Assembly (NCBI RefSeq): GCF_001422925.1
Contig: NZ_LMNI01000012.1
Coordinates: 248,345 to 312,344, forward strand
Source: Microbacterium sp. Leaf288
GTDB lineage: Bacteria; Actinomycetota; Actinomycetes; Actinomycetales; Microbacteriaceae
Direction: 5' to 3'
Length of the DNA stretch: 64,000 bases
Shown here: piece after piece, positions 43,971-53,339 of the stretch
Layout: every line of letters starts with the position of its first letter
Numbering within the stretch: position 1 is the stretch's first letter
Program-made: the position numbers and the translations under genes
The notes under the pieces: generated by a model
Seen by the model: the letters and a program-made list of their open reading frames with translations, nothing else
Databases searched by the model: none
What the model was told of the DNA's origin: nothing

Positions 43971-44900
43971 ATGGTGGTCTGGCGTCGATGGATCTTCCCG
44001 ATCCTGCTGGTGCTCGTGCTGGGGGCCGCGGCCCTCGCCCTGGTGAAGATCGCGTTCTTCCCCGACACCGCGCCCACCGCCGCGCTGCAGCCGTCGGCGC
44101 AGATCGCCGATCCGGTCGTCGCCGTCGAGCGCGCCCAGGTCGCCAACGCGCTGAGCCTCCCGGGGACGATCGCGAGGGATGCGGCCTATCCCCTCCGCTC
44201 CGAGATCGACGGCACCGTCACCGCCGTGCACGTCGGCGAGGGCCAGGCGGTCGCGGCCGGGCAGAAGCTCTTCACGATCAAGCAGGCCGACCCGGTCAAG
44301 AACATCGACGTGCTGGCGCCCGAGGCCGGCGACATCACCGAGCTCGCCGTCGTGAAGGGGCAGCCGGCGTCGATCGGCGCGGAGCTCGCGAAGCTGACAC
44401 CGGCGCGCTACCACGTGCGGGCGACCGTCGAGCCGGTGCAGCTCTACCGTCTGCAGGGCGCGCCGACGGAGGGCTCGGTCACGATCCAGGGCGGCCCGGC
44501 GCCGTTCACGTGCACCGGCCTCAAGGTCGAGGTCGCCGAGGACGGCACGACCTCGGTCACCTGCGCGGTGCCCGCCGACCAGGTCGTGTTCGCGGGTCTG
44601 CAAGCCCAGCTCGACATCGACCTCGGCACGGTCACCGATGTGCTCGTCGTGCCGACCACCGCCGTCAAGGGCGGCGCGGGCTCGGGCGTCGTCTGGATCG
44701 ACGGCGGCGACGGCGAGCTCGAGGAGCGCACCATCGCGCTCGGCGTCAGCGACGGCACGATCGTCGAGGTGACCAGCGGCGTCGAGGAGGGCGAGCAGGT
44801 GCGCCAGTACGTGCCCGGCGTCGCCGCGGCCGACGAGCCGGTCTGCTACGACGACGGCATGGGCGGCGAGTACTGCGAGCCCGCGGGGTGGAACTGGTGA
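43971..44900 (+). CDS. MacA-like periplasmic adaptor (HlyD family)
   Basis: A 309-residue membrane-anchored adaptor. One N-terminal transmembrane helix (about residues 7-29) precedes the lipoyl-like half-motifs (LPGTIARDAAYPLRSEIDGTVTAVHVGEGQAV and DVLAPEAGDITELAVVKGQPASIGAELAKL, in parts), a beta-barrel region, and a membrane-proximal end (VLVVPTTAVKGG). The long alpha-hairpin of Gram-negative MacA is missing, as expected for a monoderm. The C-terminus has a CYDDGMGGEYCEP pair of Cys. First gene of a six-gene operon; the stop overlaps the ATPase start. Confidence 0.82.
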   Translation: MVVWRRWIFPILLVLVLGAAALALVKIAFFPDTAPTAALQPSAQIADPVVAVERAQVANALSLPGTIARDAAYPLRSEIDGTVTAVHVGEGQAVAAGQKLFTIKQADPVKNIDVLAPEAGDITELAVVKGQPASIGAELAKLTPARYHVRATVEPVQLYRLQGAPTEGSVTIQGGPAPFTCTGLKVEVAEDGTTSVTCAVPADQVVFAGLQAQLDIDLGTVTDVLVVPTTAVKGGAGSGVVWIDGGDGELEERTIALGVSDGTIVEVTSGVEEGEQVRQYVPGVAAADEPVCYDDGMGGEYCEPAGWNW

Positions 44901-45751
44901 CCCTCGTCCGGCTGGAGGGCGTGGCCAAGCACGTGCTGCTGCCCGATGACACGCGCCTCGACATCCTGCGCAGCGTCGACCTCGCCGTCGCGGCGGGCGA
45001 CCACGTCGCCATCGTCGGGCGCAGCGGGTCGGGCAAGTCGACGCTCCTGAACCTGCTCGGCATGCTCGACTCCCCCTCGGAGGGGGCCGTCTGGTTCCAC
45101 GGCGAGCCGGTGCGGAAGATGCGCCGCGGCAAGCTCGATCGCCTGCGCGGCCGCAACGTCGGCTTCGTGTTCCAGCAGTTCAATCTGCTGGCCGGGCGCA
45201 CCGCCCTCGAGAACGTCGAGATGCCGCTCGGCTACGCCTCGGGCCGCGCCTTCTGGACCCGGCGGGCGGCGGCGACCCGCATGCTGGAGCGCGTCGGGCT
45301 CGGGCACCGCCTCGAGTCGACGCCCGAGCAGCTGTCGGGCGGCGAGCAGCAGCGCGTCGCGATCGCGCGCGCCCTGGTGCGCCGGCCGGCGCTGATCCTG
45401 GCCGACGAGCCCACCGGCGCACTCGACGTCGAGACCGGCGGCAGCGTCATGGAACTGCTCGACGACATCGCCTCCGAGGCCGACGCCGCGCTCGTCACGA
45501 TCACCCACGACCTCCACGTCGCCGCGCGCGCCCGTCGCCACTACCGGCTCGAGGCGGGCGTGCTCACGGAGTTCGACCTCGGCGCGACCGCGGGCGAGAC
45601 CGCCGGCGCACCCGAGCTCGCTGAGAGCGTGGACGAACCCACCGCCGAGGGCGCGGCGCTCGCCGACGCCCGAGCAGACGCGGGGGACGCAGCATCCGTC
45701 CGTCCCTCATCCCGGGCCGAGCACGCCGAGCCGGCGGAGGTGGCCTCATGA
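44897..45751 (+). CDS. MacB-type ABC transporter ATP-binding protein
   Basis: A 284-residue ABC ATPase of the MacB/LolD group. Walker A GRSGSGKST, Q-loop FVFQQFNLL, signature LSGGEQQRVAIARAL, Walker B LILADEPTGALD and H-loop THD are intact. After the domain (about residue 220) an Ala/Glu-rich tail of about 60 residues continues (LAESVDEPTAEG), unusual for the family and probably disordered. GTG 44897 overlaps the adaptor stop by 4 nt and its own stop overlaps the permease start, so the three are a coupled set. Confidence 0.9.
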   Translation: MTLVRLEGVAKHVLLPDDTRLDILRSVDLAVAAGDHVAIVGRSGSGKSTLLNLLGMLDSPSEGAVWFHGEPVRKMRRGKLDRLRGRNVGFVFQQFNLLAGRTALENVEMPLGYASGRAFWTRRAAATRMLERVGLGHRLESTPEQLSGGEQQRVAIARALVRRPALILADEPTGALDVETGGSVMELLDDIASEADAALVTITHDLHVAARARRHYRLEAGVLTEFDLGATAGETAGAPELAESVDEPTAEGAALADARADAGDAASVRPSSRAEHAEPAEVAS

Positions 45752-46959
45752 GCGGGCTCGTCGGCGCGCTGGGCGAAGCGTGGTCGGAGCTGCGCCACCA
45801 CAAGCTGCGGGTGCTGCTCAGCCTCATCGGCATCGCGGTGTCGGTCGGCGCCCTCACCGCGGTGGTGGCGCTCAGCGAGTATCAGCAGCAGCAGATGGAG
45901 GAGCAGTCCGACCAGAGCGGCGGGCGGCCCGCGACGGTGTCGATCTCGGTGTCGCGCACCGACGGCGCCCCGATGGACTGGGACGCGTTCGACGCCCACG
46001 TCGCCCAGGTGTCGGAGCGGTACTCCTTCGACTACCTCACGCGCATCGTCGACCCGGTGCCGCTGCAGGTGCAGACGCCGGAGCAGGTGCGCCCCGTCAA
46101 CGCGCGGCTCGTCGACCCGGCGTACCCGGTCATCCACCGCACTCCCCTGCTCGAAGGGCGCTGGTTCCAGGAGGCGGACGCCGAGCTGCTCGCGCCGCCC
46201 GTGGTGATCAGCGAGGCGCTGTGGGACGTCTACGGACGCCCCGACCTCGGCGCGGGCTTCGCCCTCCGCACGACCGGCGACACGGCGGGCACGTACCCCG
46301 TGATCGGCGTGACGCCGCGGCAGTACAACGGCGACGAGGAGAAGCGCATCACCATGATGTTCGACTCGTACGCGGCGCGGCTGGATGCACTGCCGGCCGA
46401 CGTGATGGTCATGTACGAGGTGTGGGTGCCCGAGGACGGCGTCGCCGAGCTCGGCCCGGTGCTCGCGGCCGACCTGCGCGCGGGGCTCGACGACAGCACC
46501 GAGGTCTCGGTCATGCGCACCGATTGGGCGTCGCGGCCCGATGCGCAGAGCTCGATGGCGGTGTTCGAGCTCGTCACCGGCGGCATCGCGGCCCTCGTGC
46601 TGCTGCTCGGCGGCCTCGGTCTGGTGAACATCCAGCTCGTGGCGATGCGCCAGCGCATCCGCGAGATCGGCGTGCGCCGCAGCTTCGGCGCCACGCAGGG
46701 CCGCATCTTCACGTCGGTGCTGCTCGAGAGCGTCGTGGCGACCGCGGTCGCGGGGGTCGTCGGCATCGCGATCGCGGTGGCCGTGCTCAAGGCGCCGTTC
46801 GTCATGGACATGTTCTCCGCGATGCAGGACATCCCGCCCTTCCCGGTGCGCGCCGCCGTCACCGGACTCGTCGCCGCCGTCGCGATCGGCGCGCTGGCCG
46901 GCTTCATCCCGGCGCTCATGGCGGTGCGCTCGAACGTCATCGACGCACTCCGCTTCTAG
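45748..46959 (+). CDS. MacB-type ABC permease (FtsX domain)
   Basis: A 403-residue permease with the four-helix MacB/FtsX topology. TM1 lies at about residues 19-42 (LLSLIGIAVSVGALTAVVAL), a MacB_PCD extracytoplasmic domain spans about 45-270, and three helices follow. The sequence after TM2, RQRIREIGVRRSFGATQGRI, is the FtsX-family coupling segment. With the preceding ATPase and adaptor it forms a complete MacAB-like exporter, which may carry peptides, antibiotics or lipids out. The substrate is not predictable. Confidence 0.87.
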   Translation: MSGLVGALGEAWSELRHHKLRVLLSLIGIAVSVGALTAVVALSEYQQQQMEEQSDQSGGRPATVSISVSRTDGAPMDWDAFDAHVAQVSERYSFDYLTRIVDPVPLQVQTPEQVRPVNARLVDPAYPVIHRTPLLEGRWFQEADAELLAPPVVISEALWDVYGRPDLGAGFALRTTGDTAGTYPVIGVTPRQYNGDEEKRITMMFDSYAARLDALPADVMVMYEVWVPEDGVAELGPVLAADLRAGLDDSTEVSVMRTDWASRPDAQSSMAVFELVTGGIAALVLLLGGLGLVNIQLVAMRQRIREIGVRRSFGATQGRIFTSVLLESVVATAVAGVVGIAIAVAVLKAPFVMDMFSAMQDIPPFPVRAAVTGLVAAVAIGALAGFIPALMAVRSNVIDALRF

Positions 46960-46999
46960 CTGTTCAGGGCTTCTGACCCTCCACCCGAAGGAGAACCCC

Positions 47000-47617
47000 A
47001 TGTCCGTTCGTCAGAGTCTGCTCGCGATCCTCGATCAGGGCCCGTGCTACGGCTACCAGCTGCGCGCCGAGTTCGACCGGCGCACCGGGTCGACCTGGCC
47101 GCTCAACGTGGGCCAGATCTACAACACGCTCGACCGCCTCGAACGCGACGGACTCGTCGAGAAGGGCGCCGTCGACGAGCACGGTCACGTCTACTGGGAG
47201 ATCACGGATGCCGGAGCCGCCGAGGTGCGCGACTGGCTGGCCTCGCCGGTGCAGCGCGCGCAGGGCACCCGCGACGAGCTCGCGATCAAGCTCGCGGTCG
47301 CCGCGACCCTGCCGGGTGTGGACGTGGCGGACATCATCCAGACACAGCGCCGCTCGTCGCTCGCGCAGCTGCAGGAGCTGAACCGGGCGAAGTACGCCGG
47401 CGCGAACCCCGACGGTCCGGAGGAGCTCGCGTGGTCGCTCGTCGTCGACTCCATGATCTTCTCGGCCGAAGCCGAGGTGCGCTGGCTCGACCACTCCGAG
47501 CAGCGCCTGGCGCTGCACCCGCATCACGCCATGGCGCTCGAGCTCTCGACCGACAAGCCCAAGCGCGGGCGCCCGGCGAAAGCCGAGGTATCCGTCGCCC
47601 CCGAGAAGGCGCGATGA
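47000..47617 (+). CDS. PadR-family transcriptional regulator
   Basis: A 205-residue PadR regulator. The winged HTH (residues 1-75) begins SVRQSLLAILDQGPCYGYQL and continues with VGQIYNTLDRLERDGLV, the recognition helix and wing; the C-terminal Vir helix region (about 95-175) mediates dimerisation. It lies inside the operon between the two ABC sets, 40 nt after the first permease with GAAGGAG before its ATG, and overlaps the second ATPase gene by 4 nt. It probably represses the operon from the AT-rich palindromes at 43915-43953 and is released by an exporter substrate. The ligand is unknown. Confidence 0.87.
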   Translation: MSVRQSLLAILDQGPCYGYQLRAEFDRRTGSTWPLNVGQIYNTLDRLERDGLVEKGAVDEHGHVYWEITDAGAAEVRDWLASPVQRAQGTRDELAIKLAVAATLPGVDVADIIQTQRRSSLAQLQELNRAKYAGANPDGPEELAWSLVVDSMIFSAEAEVRWLDHSEQRLALHPHHAMALELSTDKPKRGRPAKAEVSVAPEKAR

Positions 47618-48330
47618 CCGGTACCGTGCTGCGTCTCATCGGCGTGACGCAGCAGTACGGCAGCGGCTCGACGGCCGTCTCGGCGCTGTCGGGCGTCGAC
47701 TTCGACGTGAGTCAGGGCGAGCTCGTCGCCGTGATGGGTCCGTCGGGCTCGGGCAAGTCGACCCTGCTGTCGATCGCCGGCGGTCTGGCGATCCCGACGT
47801 CCGGCGAGGTGGTCGTCGAGGGGCAGCACCTCAGCGAGCAGACGCCGGCACAGCTCGCGCGCCTCCGGCGGCGCTCGCTCGGCTTCGTGTTCCAGGACTT
47901 CAACCTCATTCCGACGCTCACCGCGCTCGAGAACGTCACGCTGCCGCTCGAGCTCGACGGCTTCCGGTCCCGGGTTGCACGTCGCGCCGGACGGGACGCG
48001 CTCTCCTCGGTCGGCCTGGAGGACAAGTCCGGCTCCTATCCCGACGATCTGTCAGGCGGCCAGCAGCAGCGCGTCGCGATCGCCCGCGCCGTCGTCGGCG
48101 GGCGCCGGCTGATCCTCGCCGACGAGCCGACCGGCGCTCTGGACTCGGTGACGGGCGAGATGGTGCTGAAGATGCTGCGTGCGCGAGTGGATGCCGGAGC
48201 CGCCGGCATCCTCGTCACCCACGAGGCGCGCCATGCCGCCTTCGCCGACCGCATCGTGTTCCTCCGCGACGGCCGCATCGTCGACGAGTCGCGGCGCGCG
48301 GGCGCGGACTCGCTGCTGGCGGCGCGATGA
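47614..48330 (+). CDS. Second MacB-type ABC ATP-binding protein
   Basis: A 238-residue ABC ATPase. It has Walker A GPSGSGKST, Q-loop FVFQDFNLIP, signature LSGGQQQRVAIARAV, Walker B LILADEPTGALD and H-loop THE, with Glu where the first ATPase has Asp after the His. It lacks the long tail of the first ATPase, so the two are not recent duplicates. ATG 47614 overlaps the PadR stop, and its stop overlaps the next permease (ATGA). It pairs with that 952-residue permease. Confidence 0.9.
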   Translation: MTGTVLRLIGVTQQYGSGSTAVSALSGVDFDVSQGELVAVMGPSGSGKSTLLSIAGGLAIPTSGEVVVEGQHLSEQTPAQLARLRRRSLGFVFQDFNLIPTLTALENVTLPLELDGFRSRVARRAGRDALSSVGLEDKSGSYPDDLSGGQQQRVAIARAVVGGRRLILADEPTGALDSVTGEMVLKMLRARVDAGAAGILVTHEARHAAFADRIVFLRDGRIVDESRRAGADSLLAAR

Positions 48331-51185
48331 CCGACACCCTCGAGCGGAGCGTCGACGCGCCCCCTTCCGCCGCCCCGCGCAGCCGCCGTCCGCTCTCGCG
48401 GGCGGCCCGCTGGAGGGTCGCCGTCCGGATGGCACAGCGGCAGCTGCGACGCGCGTGGGTGTCGAGCCTGCTCGTGACGACGCTGGTGGCGCTTCCCATC
48501 GCGGGCATGACGGGATTCCTCATCTTCACCGCGAGCGCGATCGCAACCCCCGAGGAGCGCACGGCGGCCGAACTCGGCGACATGGAGGCGTGGATCGCGC
48601 CGTCCGGCGTCCCCGGCGAGGGGTTCTGGCAGGTGCCCACCGAGCCCGAGTGGAACGGGTACCCGATCGACGCGGACGGGGTCATGACGATGCCGGACGG
48701 CGAGCCGCTGGACGATCCGACCGGGCTGCTGGCGGCCGGCACCGAGATCCTGCCCATCTCGAAGGGCATGGTCTCCGTCGCCACCGATGACGGCTCCGTG
48801 GTCCTGCCTGCGTGGGCCGGGACGACGTGGGATCCGCGCTTCGGCGAAGCGTTCGTCCTGGTGGCGGGCGATCGCCCGGTGGCGGCTCGCGACGCGATGG
48901 TCAGCACCGCCGCGTTGGAACGGCTCGGGCTCGAGATCGGCGGCACGCTCCGGCTGTCGGGCGGGCCGTCCTTCACGGTGACCGGCACGCTCGACGCGGC
49001 GACCATCGCCGACGGCGCCGCGGCCGTGTTCCTTCCCGAGCACGCACGAGGAGCCGTCGGGGGCACCCAGAAGTGGTACCTCCCGGAGCTCCGGCTCTCG
49101 TGGGCGGACGTGCAGCGACTCAACGACGACGGCGGTGTCGTCGCCTATTCGCGCACCGTGGCGCTCGATCCGCCCGAGTTCTCGAATCGCTACTACTCGT
49201 CAGCCTCGACGGACCGGTGGGCGAAGATGTGGCCGCTCGTGCTCATGCTGTCGGTCGCGGCGCTGTTCGCGGGCTACGTGGTGGTGATGCTCGCCGGGGC
49301 CGCGTTCGCCGTCGCGGCACGCCGTCAGCAGCGCGCGCTGGCGGTGGCCGCGAGCGTCGGGGCGAACCGCCGGGATCTGTCGCGCGTGGTGCTGCTGCAG
49401 GGGACCGCACTGGGTCTCGTGGGCGGGGCCGTCGGAATCGCCGGCGGGATCGGCATCGCCGCGCTGGTGATCCTGCTGGGCAGCGGCGGCACGACGATGT
49501 TCTGGGGCTTCCACGTGCCGTGGGAACTCATCGCCGTGGTGCTCGTCTTCGCCGTGATCGTCGGCACCGTGTCGGCCTGGATGCCGGCCCGCACGGTCGG
49601 GCGCACCGACGCGATCCGCGCGCTGCGCGGCGCGCGCCGCCCGCAGCGGCCCGTCGTCGCGCGTCCCATCTGGGGGTCGGTGCTGATCGTGAGCGGGGTG
49701 GCGATCACCCTGCTGAGCGCGTTCGCGGTCGCCGCGATCAACGCCACGAACTTCTTCGGCTACGACTCGCTCATGCGCTACCTGCCCGCCTACGGCATCG
49801 TGGTCGGGCCGATCGTCGCGCAGTTCGGCATCCTTCTGTCTGGCCGGTGGCTGCTGTGGACCGCCTCGCGCGGGCTCTCCCGCACCGGCATGGCGGCGAA
49901 GCTCGCCTCGAGGGACGCCGCCGCCAACGCCTCACGGACCGTTCCGGCGTTCGCCGCCATCGCCGCGACGGTGTTCATCGGCGTCTTCGCGCTCTCCCAG
50001 TCCTCGATGCAGACGGCCCAGACCGCCCGGCTGTGGTACTACGACGCGCCGCCGGGGAGCATCGCCATCCCGATCTGGCCCGGTTCCTCGTCCTCCGGCG
50101 TGCTCGATGCCGAAGACGCCGAGGCCGGCACCGCCGCCGCCCTCCAGATCGCACACGACGCGGGCGCAGACCGAGCGGCCGTCGTGTCCCGCCAGTTGAG
50201 CACCGTCTGGGCGTACCCGTCCGCCGACGAGGTGCCCGACGACGTGACCTTCACCATCGCGCTTCTCGGCGAGCAGCACCTGCTGGACCCCGATGTGCAG
50301 GACTCCTCCTCCTTCGGCCAGGACCCGAGCAATCCGATCTCCGTCGTGGCCGCCGAGGACGTGGCGGTGGTGATGGGAGTGGAGCTGACGGCATCCGCCC
50401 TCGCCGCATACCGGGACGGCGCCGCACTCGTCGCCGACGATCGGTTCGTCTCGGACGGGGCGATCGACATCGCGACGTTCGCGGGCACCGACGTCTACGA
50501 GGGGCGCGTCCCCGACAACATCTGGGAGCGCCGGCCGGACGCTCCCATCGTCGCCGAGCCGCAGCGCACCGAGCGGTTGGAGGCGATCGTCGTGGACGCC
50601 CCGCTGCAGCCGGTGGCGATCGCCGTCGCGCCGAGCACCGGTGAGCGCCTGGACATGGTGCTGATGCCGGAACGCGTCGTCGCGACGACACCCGCACCGC
50701 CCACGTGGGCGGAGCGGGACCGCATGCAGGCGCAGGCGGAGCTCCTGAGCGGCGCCTCGTTCACTCTCGCGCCGGGCGTCGAGGAAGGTCCCCCGAGCGA
50801 TGCCGCGTGGATGGTGCCTCTCCTCGCCGCCGTGGCCGTCCTCGTGCTCGGCGCGAGTGCGGTCGCCCTGGGCCTCGCGCGATTCGAGCGCCGCCCCGAC
50901 GACGCGACCATCGCCGCCGTCGGCGGCACGAGGTCGCTCCGACGCGGGATCGGCTTCTGGCAGGGGCTCATCATCGCGGGCCTCGGCACCCTCGCCGGGG
51001 CGGCCGTCGGCGTGCTCCCGCCGATCGGCTTCTCGATCCAGTCCGGAGGCGCTCAGCAGGTCTCGGACATCCCGTGGTGGCTCATCGCCACGCTGGTCGT
51101 CGCTCTTCCCCTCGCGATCGCGGTGACCAACTGGCTCGTGCCGCCGCGGACCCCCGATCTGACCCGCCGCACCGCCATCACCTGA
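48327..51185 (+). CDS. Large FtsX-type ABC permease
   Basis: A 952-residue permease with two FtsX blocks. TM1 is at about residues 47-73, a large extracytoplasmic domain spans about 75-290, three helices follow at about 295-430 with RQQRALAVAASVGANRRDL, then central helices (about 450-560), a second extracytoplasmic domain (about 570-825) and three final helices (about 830-945) with TIAAVGGTRSLRRG. This ten-helix layout is typical of antimicrobial-peptide or lipoprotein exporters in Gram-positives. No adaptor accompanies it, unlike the first set. Last gene of the operon. Confidence 0.85.
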   Translation: MTDTLERSVDAPPSAAPRSRRPLSRAARWRVAVRMAQRQLRRAWVSSLLVTTLVALPIAGMTGFLIFTASAIATPEERTAAELGDMEAWIAPSGVPGEGFWQVPTEPEWNGYPIDADGVMTMPDGEPLDDPTGLLAAGTEILPISKGMVSVATDDGSVVLPAWAGTTWDPRFGEAFVLVAGDRPVAARDAMVSTAALERLGLEIGGTLRLSGGPSFTVTGTLDAATIADGAAAVFLPEHARGAVGGTQKWYLPELRLSWADVQRLNDDGGVVAYSRTVALDPPEFSNRYYSSASTDRWAKMWPLVLMLSVAALFAGYVVVMLAGAAFAVAARRQQRALAVAASVGANRRDLSRVVLLQGTALGLVGGAVGIAGGIGIAALVILLGSGGTTMFWGFHVPWELIAVVLVFAVIVGTVSAWMPARTVGRTDAIRALRGARRPQRPVVARPIWGSVLIVSGVAITLLSAFAVAAINATNFFGYDSLMRYLPAYGIVVGPIVAQFGILLSGRWLLWTASRGLSRTGMAAKLASRDAAANASRTVPAFAAIAATVFIGVFALSQSSMQTAQTARLWYYDAPPGSIAIPIWPGSSSSGVLDAEDAEAGTAAALQIAHDAGADRAAVVSRQLSTVWAYPSADEVPDDVTFTIALLGEQHLLDPDVQDSSSFGQDPSNPISVVAAEDVAVVMGVELTASALAAYRDGAALVADDRFVSDGAIDIATFAGTDVYEGRVPDNIWERRPDAPIVAEPQRTERLEAIVVDAPLQPVAIAVAPSTGERLDMVLMPERVVATTPAPPTWAERDRMQAQAELLSGASFTLAPGVEEGPPSDAAWMVPLLAAVAVLVLGASAVALGLARFERRPDDATIAAVGGTRSLRRGIGFWQGLIIAGLGTLAGAAVGVLPPIGFSIQSGGAQQVSDIPWWLIATLVVALPLAIAVTNWLVPPRTPDLTRRTAIT

Positions 51186-51239
51186 CGTCTCCACGTGCGC
51201 GGGGAAGCGGCATCCTGTCGCCTCACAGGCGCGCCGCGC

Positions 51240-51245
51240 TACGGT
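51240..51245 (+). promoter_or_regulatory. -10 box TACGGT of the DEAD-box helicase
   Basis: TACGGT ends 5 nt before GTG 51251, placing transcription start at the initiation codon. Confidence 0.45.
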
Positions 51246-51250
51246 TGACT

Positions 51251-53116
51251 GTGCACACGAACGCCGACCAGATCGAAGCCGAGGCTCAGACCGAGCCCGC
51301 AGCGATGACTTTCTCCGACCTCGGGCTGAGCCAGCCCGTCCTCAAGGCGCTGAAGGACATCGGCTACGAGACCCCGTCGGCGATCCAGGCGGCCACCATC
51401 CCGACGCTGCTCGGCGGCCGTGACGTCGTGGGCATGGCGCAGACCGGAACCGGCAAGACCGCCGCGTTCGCGCTGCCGATCATCGACCGGCTCGATCTGT
51501 CGCAGAAGACCCCGCAGGCCCTTGTGCTGGCTCCGACGCGCGAGCTGGCGCTCCAGGTCTGCGAGGCGTTCGAGAAGTACGCCGGCCACCTGAAGGACGT
51601 ACACGTCCTTCCCGTCTACGGCGGACAGGGCTACGGCGTGCAGCTGTCGGCCCTCCGACGCGGCGTGCACATCGTCGTCGGAACCCCTGGCCGCATCATC
51701 GACCACCTCGAGAAGGGCACGCTCGACCTCTCGGCGCTGCAGTACCTCGTGCTCGACGAGGCCGACGAGATGCTCAAGATGGGCTTCGCCGAGGACGTCG
51801 AGACCATCCTCGCCGAGACGCCCGAGACCAAGCAGGTCGCGCTCTTCTCGGCCACGATGCCGGCCACGATCCGACGGATGTCGCAGCAGTACCTGCACGA
51901 CCCCGAAGAGATCACCGTCAAGTCCAAGACGCAGACCTCGGCGAACATCTCCCAGCGTTACCTGATCACCGCGTGGCAGCAGAAGATGGACGCCCTCACG
52001 CGCATCCTCGAGGTCGAGAACTTCGACGGCATGATCGTGTTCGGCCGCACCCGCTCGATCACCGAGGAGATCGCCGAGAAGCTCCGCGCCCGCGGGTACT
52101 CCGCCGCCGCGATCAACGGCGACATCGCCCAGCCGCAGCGCGAGAAGACGGTCAACCAGCTGAAGTCGGGCAAGCTCGACATCCTGGTGGCGACCGACGT
52201 CGCCGCGCGCGGTCTCGACGTCGAGCGCGTCTCGCACGTCGTCAACTACGACATCCCGACGGATGCCGAGTCCTACGTCCACCGCATCGGCCGCACCGGT
52301 CGCGCCGGGCGTTCGGGCGACGCGATCAGCTTCGTGACGCCCCGCGAGCGCGGACTGGTCAAGATGATCGAGCGCGCCACCCGCCAGGAGCTCACCGAGA
52401 TCCCGCTGCCGAGCGTCGACGAGGTCAACGTGACGCGCCTGTCGCGCTTCGACGACCGCATCACCGCGGCCCTCGGCGAAGCCGAGCGCATCGAAGCCTT
52501 CCGCGACATCGTGGCTCACTACGTGCGCAACCACGACGTGCCCGAGGCGGATGTCGCCGCAGCCCTCGCCGTCGTCGCGCAGGGCGACACCCCTCTGCTC
52601 CTCGAGGCCGACCCCGAGCCGGCCCCGCGGCGCGAGCGCACGGAGCGGACCGATCGTGGCGACCGGCCCGCGTACGGCGACCGGCCCGAGCGCGGCGAGC
52701 GCCGCACGCCCCGCGAGGGCTTCGCGACCTACCGCATCAACGTCGGCAAGCGTCACCGCGTCGAGCCGCGTCAGATCGTGGGCGCGCTCGCGAACGAGGG
52801 GGGCCTCCGCCGCGACGACTTCGGCGCGATCAAGATCATGCCCGACTTCTCGCTCGTCGAGCTGCCGGCGAACCTCCCCGCCGGCGCGCTGGACCGACTC
52901 GCCGACACGCGCATCTCGGGTCAGCTCATCGAGCTGCGTCCCGACACCGGGCGTCCGCAGCGACGCAAGGATGCCGCGAGCGGGTCGTACCGCGACAACC
53001 GCGGCTCCGGCGACCGCTCGGAGAGCCGCGGGTCGTACCGCGACTCCGGTTCGCGCGGCTCGTACGGCGACGACCGTGCGGCGCGCAAGCCCCGCCACAA
53101 GCGCAGCGACGGCTGA
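51251..53116 (+). CDS. DEAD-box RNA helicase with DbpA-type RNA-binding domain (DeaD/CsdA-like)
   Basis: A 621-residue helicase that unwinds RNA, probably in ribosome assembly and cold or stress adaptation. The core shows the Q motif (TFSDLGLSQ), motif I AQTGTGKT, II DEAD, III SAT, IV-VI including ARGLDV and HRIGRTGRAGR. A DbpA RNA-binding fold lies at about residues 485-560 (YRINVGKRHRVEPRQIVGAL). The linker before it and the tail (RDNRGSGDRSESRGSYRDSGSRGSYGDDR, in parts) are Arg/Gly/Asp-rich and probably disordered. GTG 51251 is chosen from the TACGGT box 5 nt before; a TTG at 51245 is the alternative. Confidence 0.9.
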   Translation: MHTNADQIEAEAQTEPAAMTFSDLGLSQPVLKALKDIGYETPSAIQAATIPTLLGGRDVVGMAQTGTGKTAAFALPIIDRLDLSQKTPQALVLAPTRELALQVCEAFEKYAGHLKDVHVLPVYGGQGYGVQLSALRRGVHIVVGTPGRIIDHLEKGTLDLSALQYLVLDEADEMLKMGFAEDVETILAETPETKQVALFSATMPATIRRMSQQYLHDPEEITVKSKTQTSANISQRYLITAWQQKMDALTRILEVENFDGMIVFGRTRSITEEIAEKLRARGYSAAAINGDIAQPQREKTVNQLKSGKLDILVATDVAARGLDVERVSHVVNYDIPTDAESYVHRIGRTGRAGRSGDAISFVTPRERGLVKMIERATRQELTEIPLPSVDEVNVTRLSRFDDRITAALGEAERIEAFRDIVAHYVRNHDVPEADVAAALAVVAQGDTPLLLEADPEPAPRRERTERTDRGDRPAYGDRPERGERRTPREGFATYRINVGKRHRVEPRQIVGALANEGGLRRDDFGAIKIMPDFSLVELPANLPAGALDRLADTRISGQLIELRPDTGRPQRRKDAASGSYRDNRGSGDRSESRGSYRDSGSRGSYGDDRAARKPRHKRSDG

Positions 53117-53155
53117 CCCGGCCGCCGCGCCGGGGCGCGGCATCCGTGTCCCGCT

Positions 53156-53217
53156 GTTCAGGTGCGTCTCGACACGCGGGATCGCCTCACGGACCCCGCG
53201 TGCTGCGCCGCCTGAAC
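53156..53217. terminator. Nested hairpin after the DEAD-box helicase gene
   Basis: Outer arms GTTCAGG (53156-53162) and CCTGAAC (53211-53217) enclose CACGCGGG (53173-53180) and CCCGCGTG (53195-53202). A GGCATCC word lies just upstream at about 53139. It is in the 223 nt between the helicase gene and the coiled-coil gene, where I see no other gene. Confidence 0.45.
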
Positions 53218-53327
53218 GGGAACCCCGGCGGACTGGGGCACCGGGGCGCGCGTGCGCCAGAGCCACGCTCTGCGCGAACACCCCCCGCGGTCGGCCCCTC
53301 GCCTCAGCCTGCTCCCAGCGGCCCCCG

Positions 53328-53333
53328 TAGGAT
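53328..53333 (+). promoter_or_regulatory. -10 box TAGGAT of the coiled-coil gene
   Basis: TAGGAT ends 6 nt before ATG 53340, a leaderless start. Confidence 0.5.
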
Positions 53334-53339
53334 CGATTC

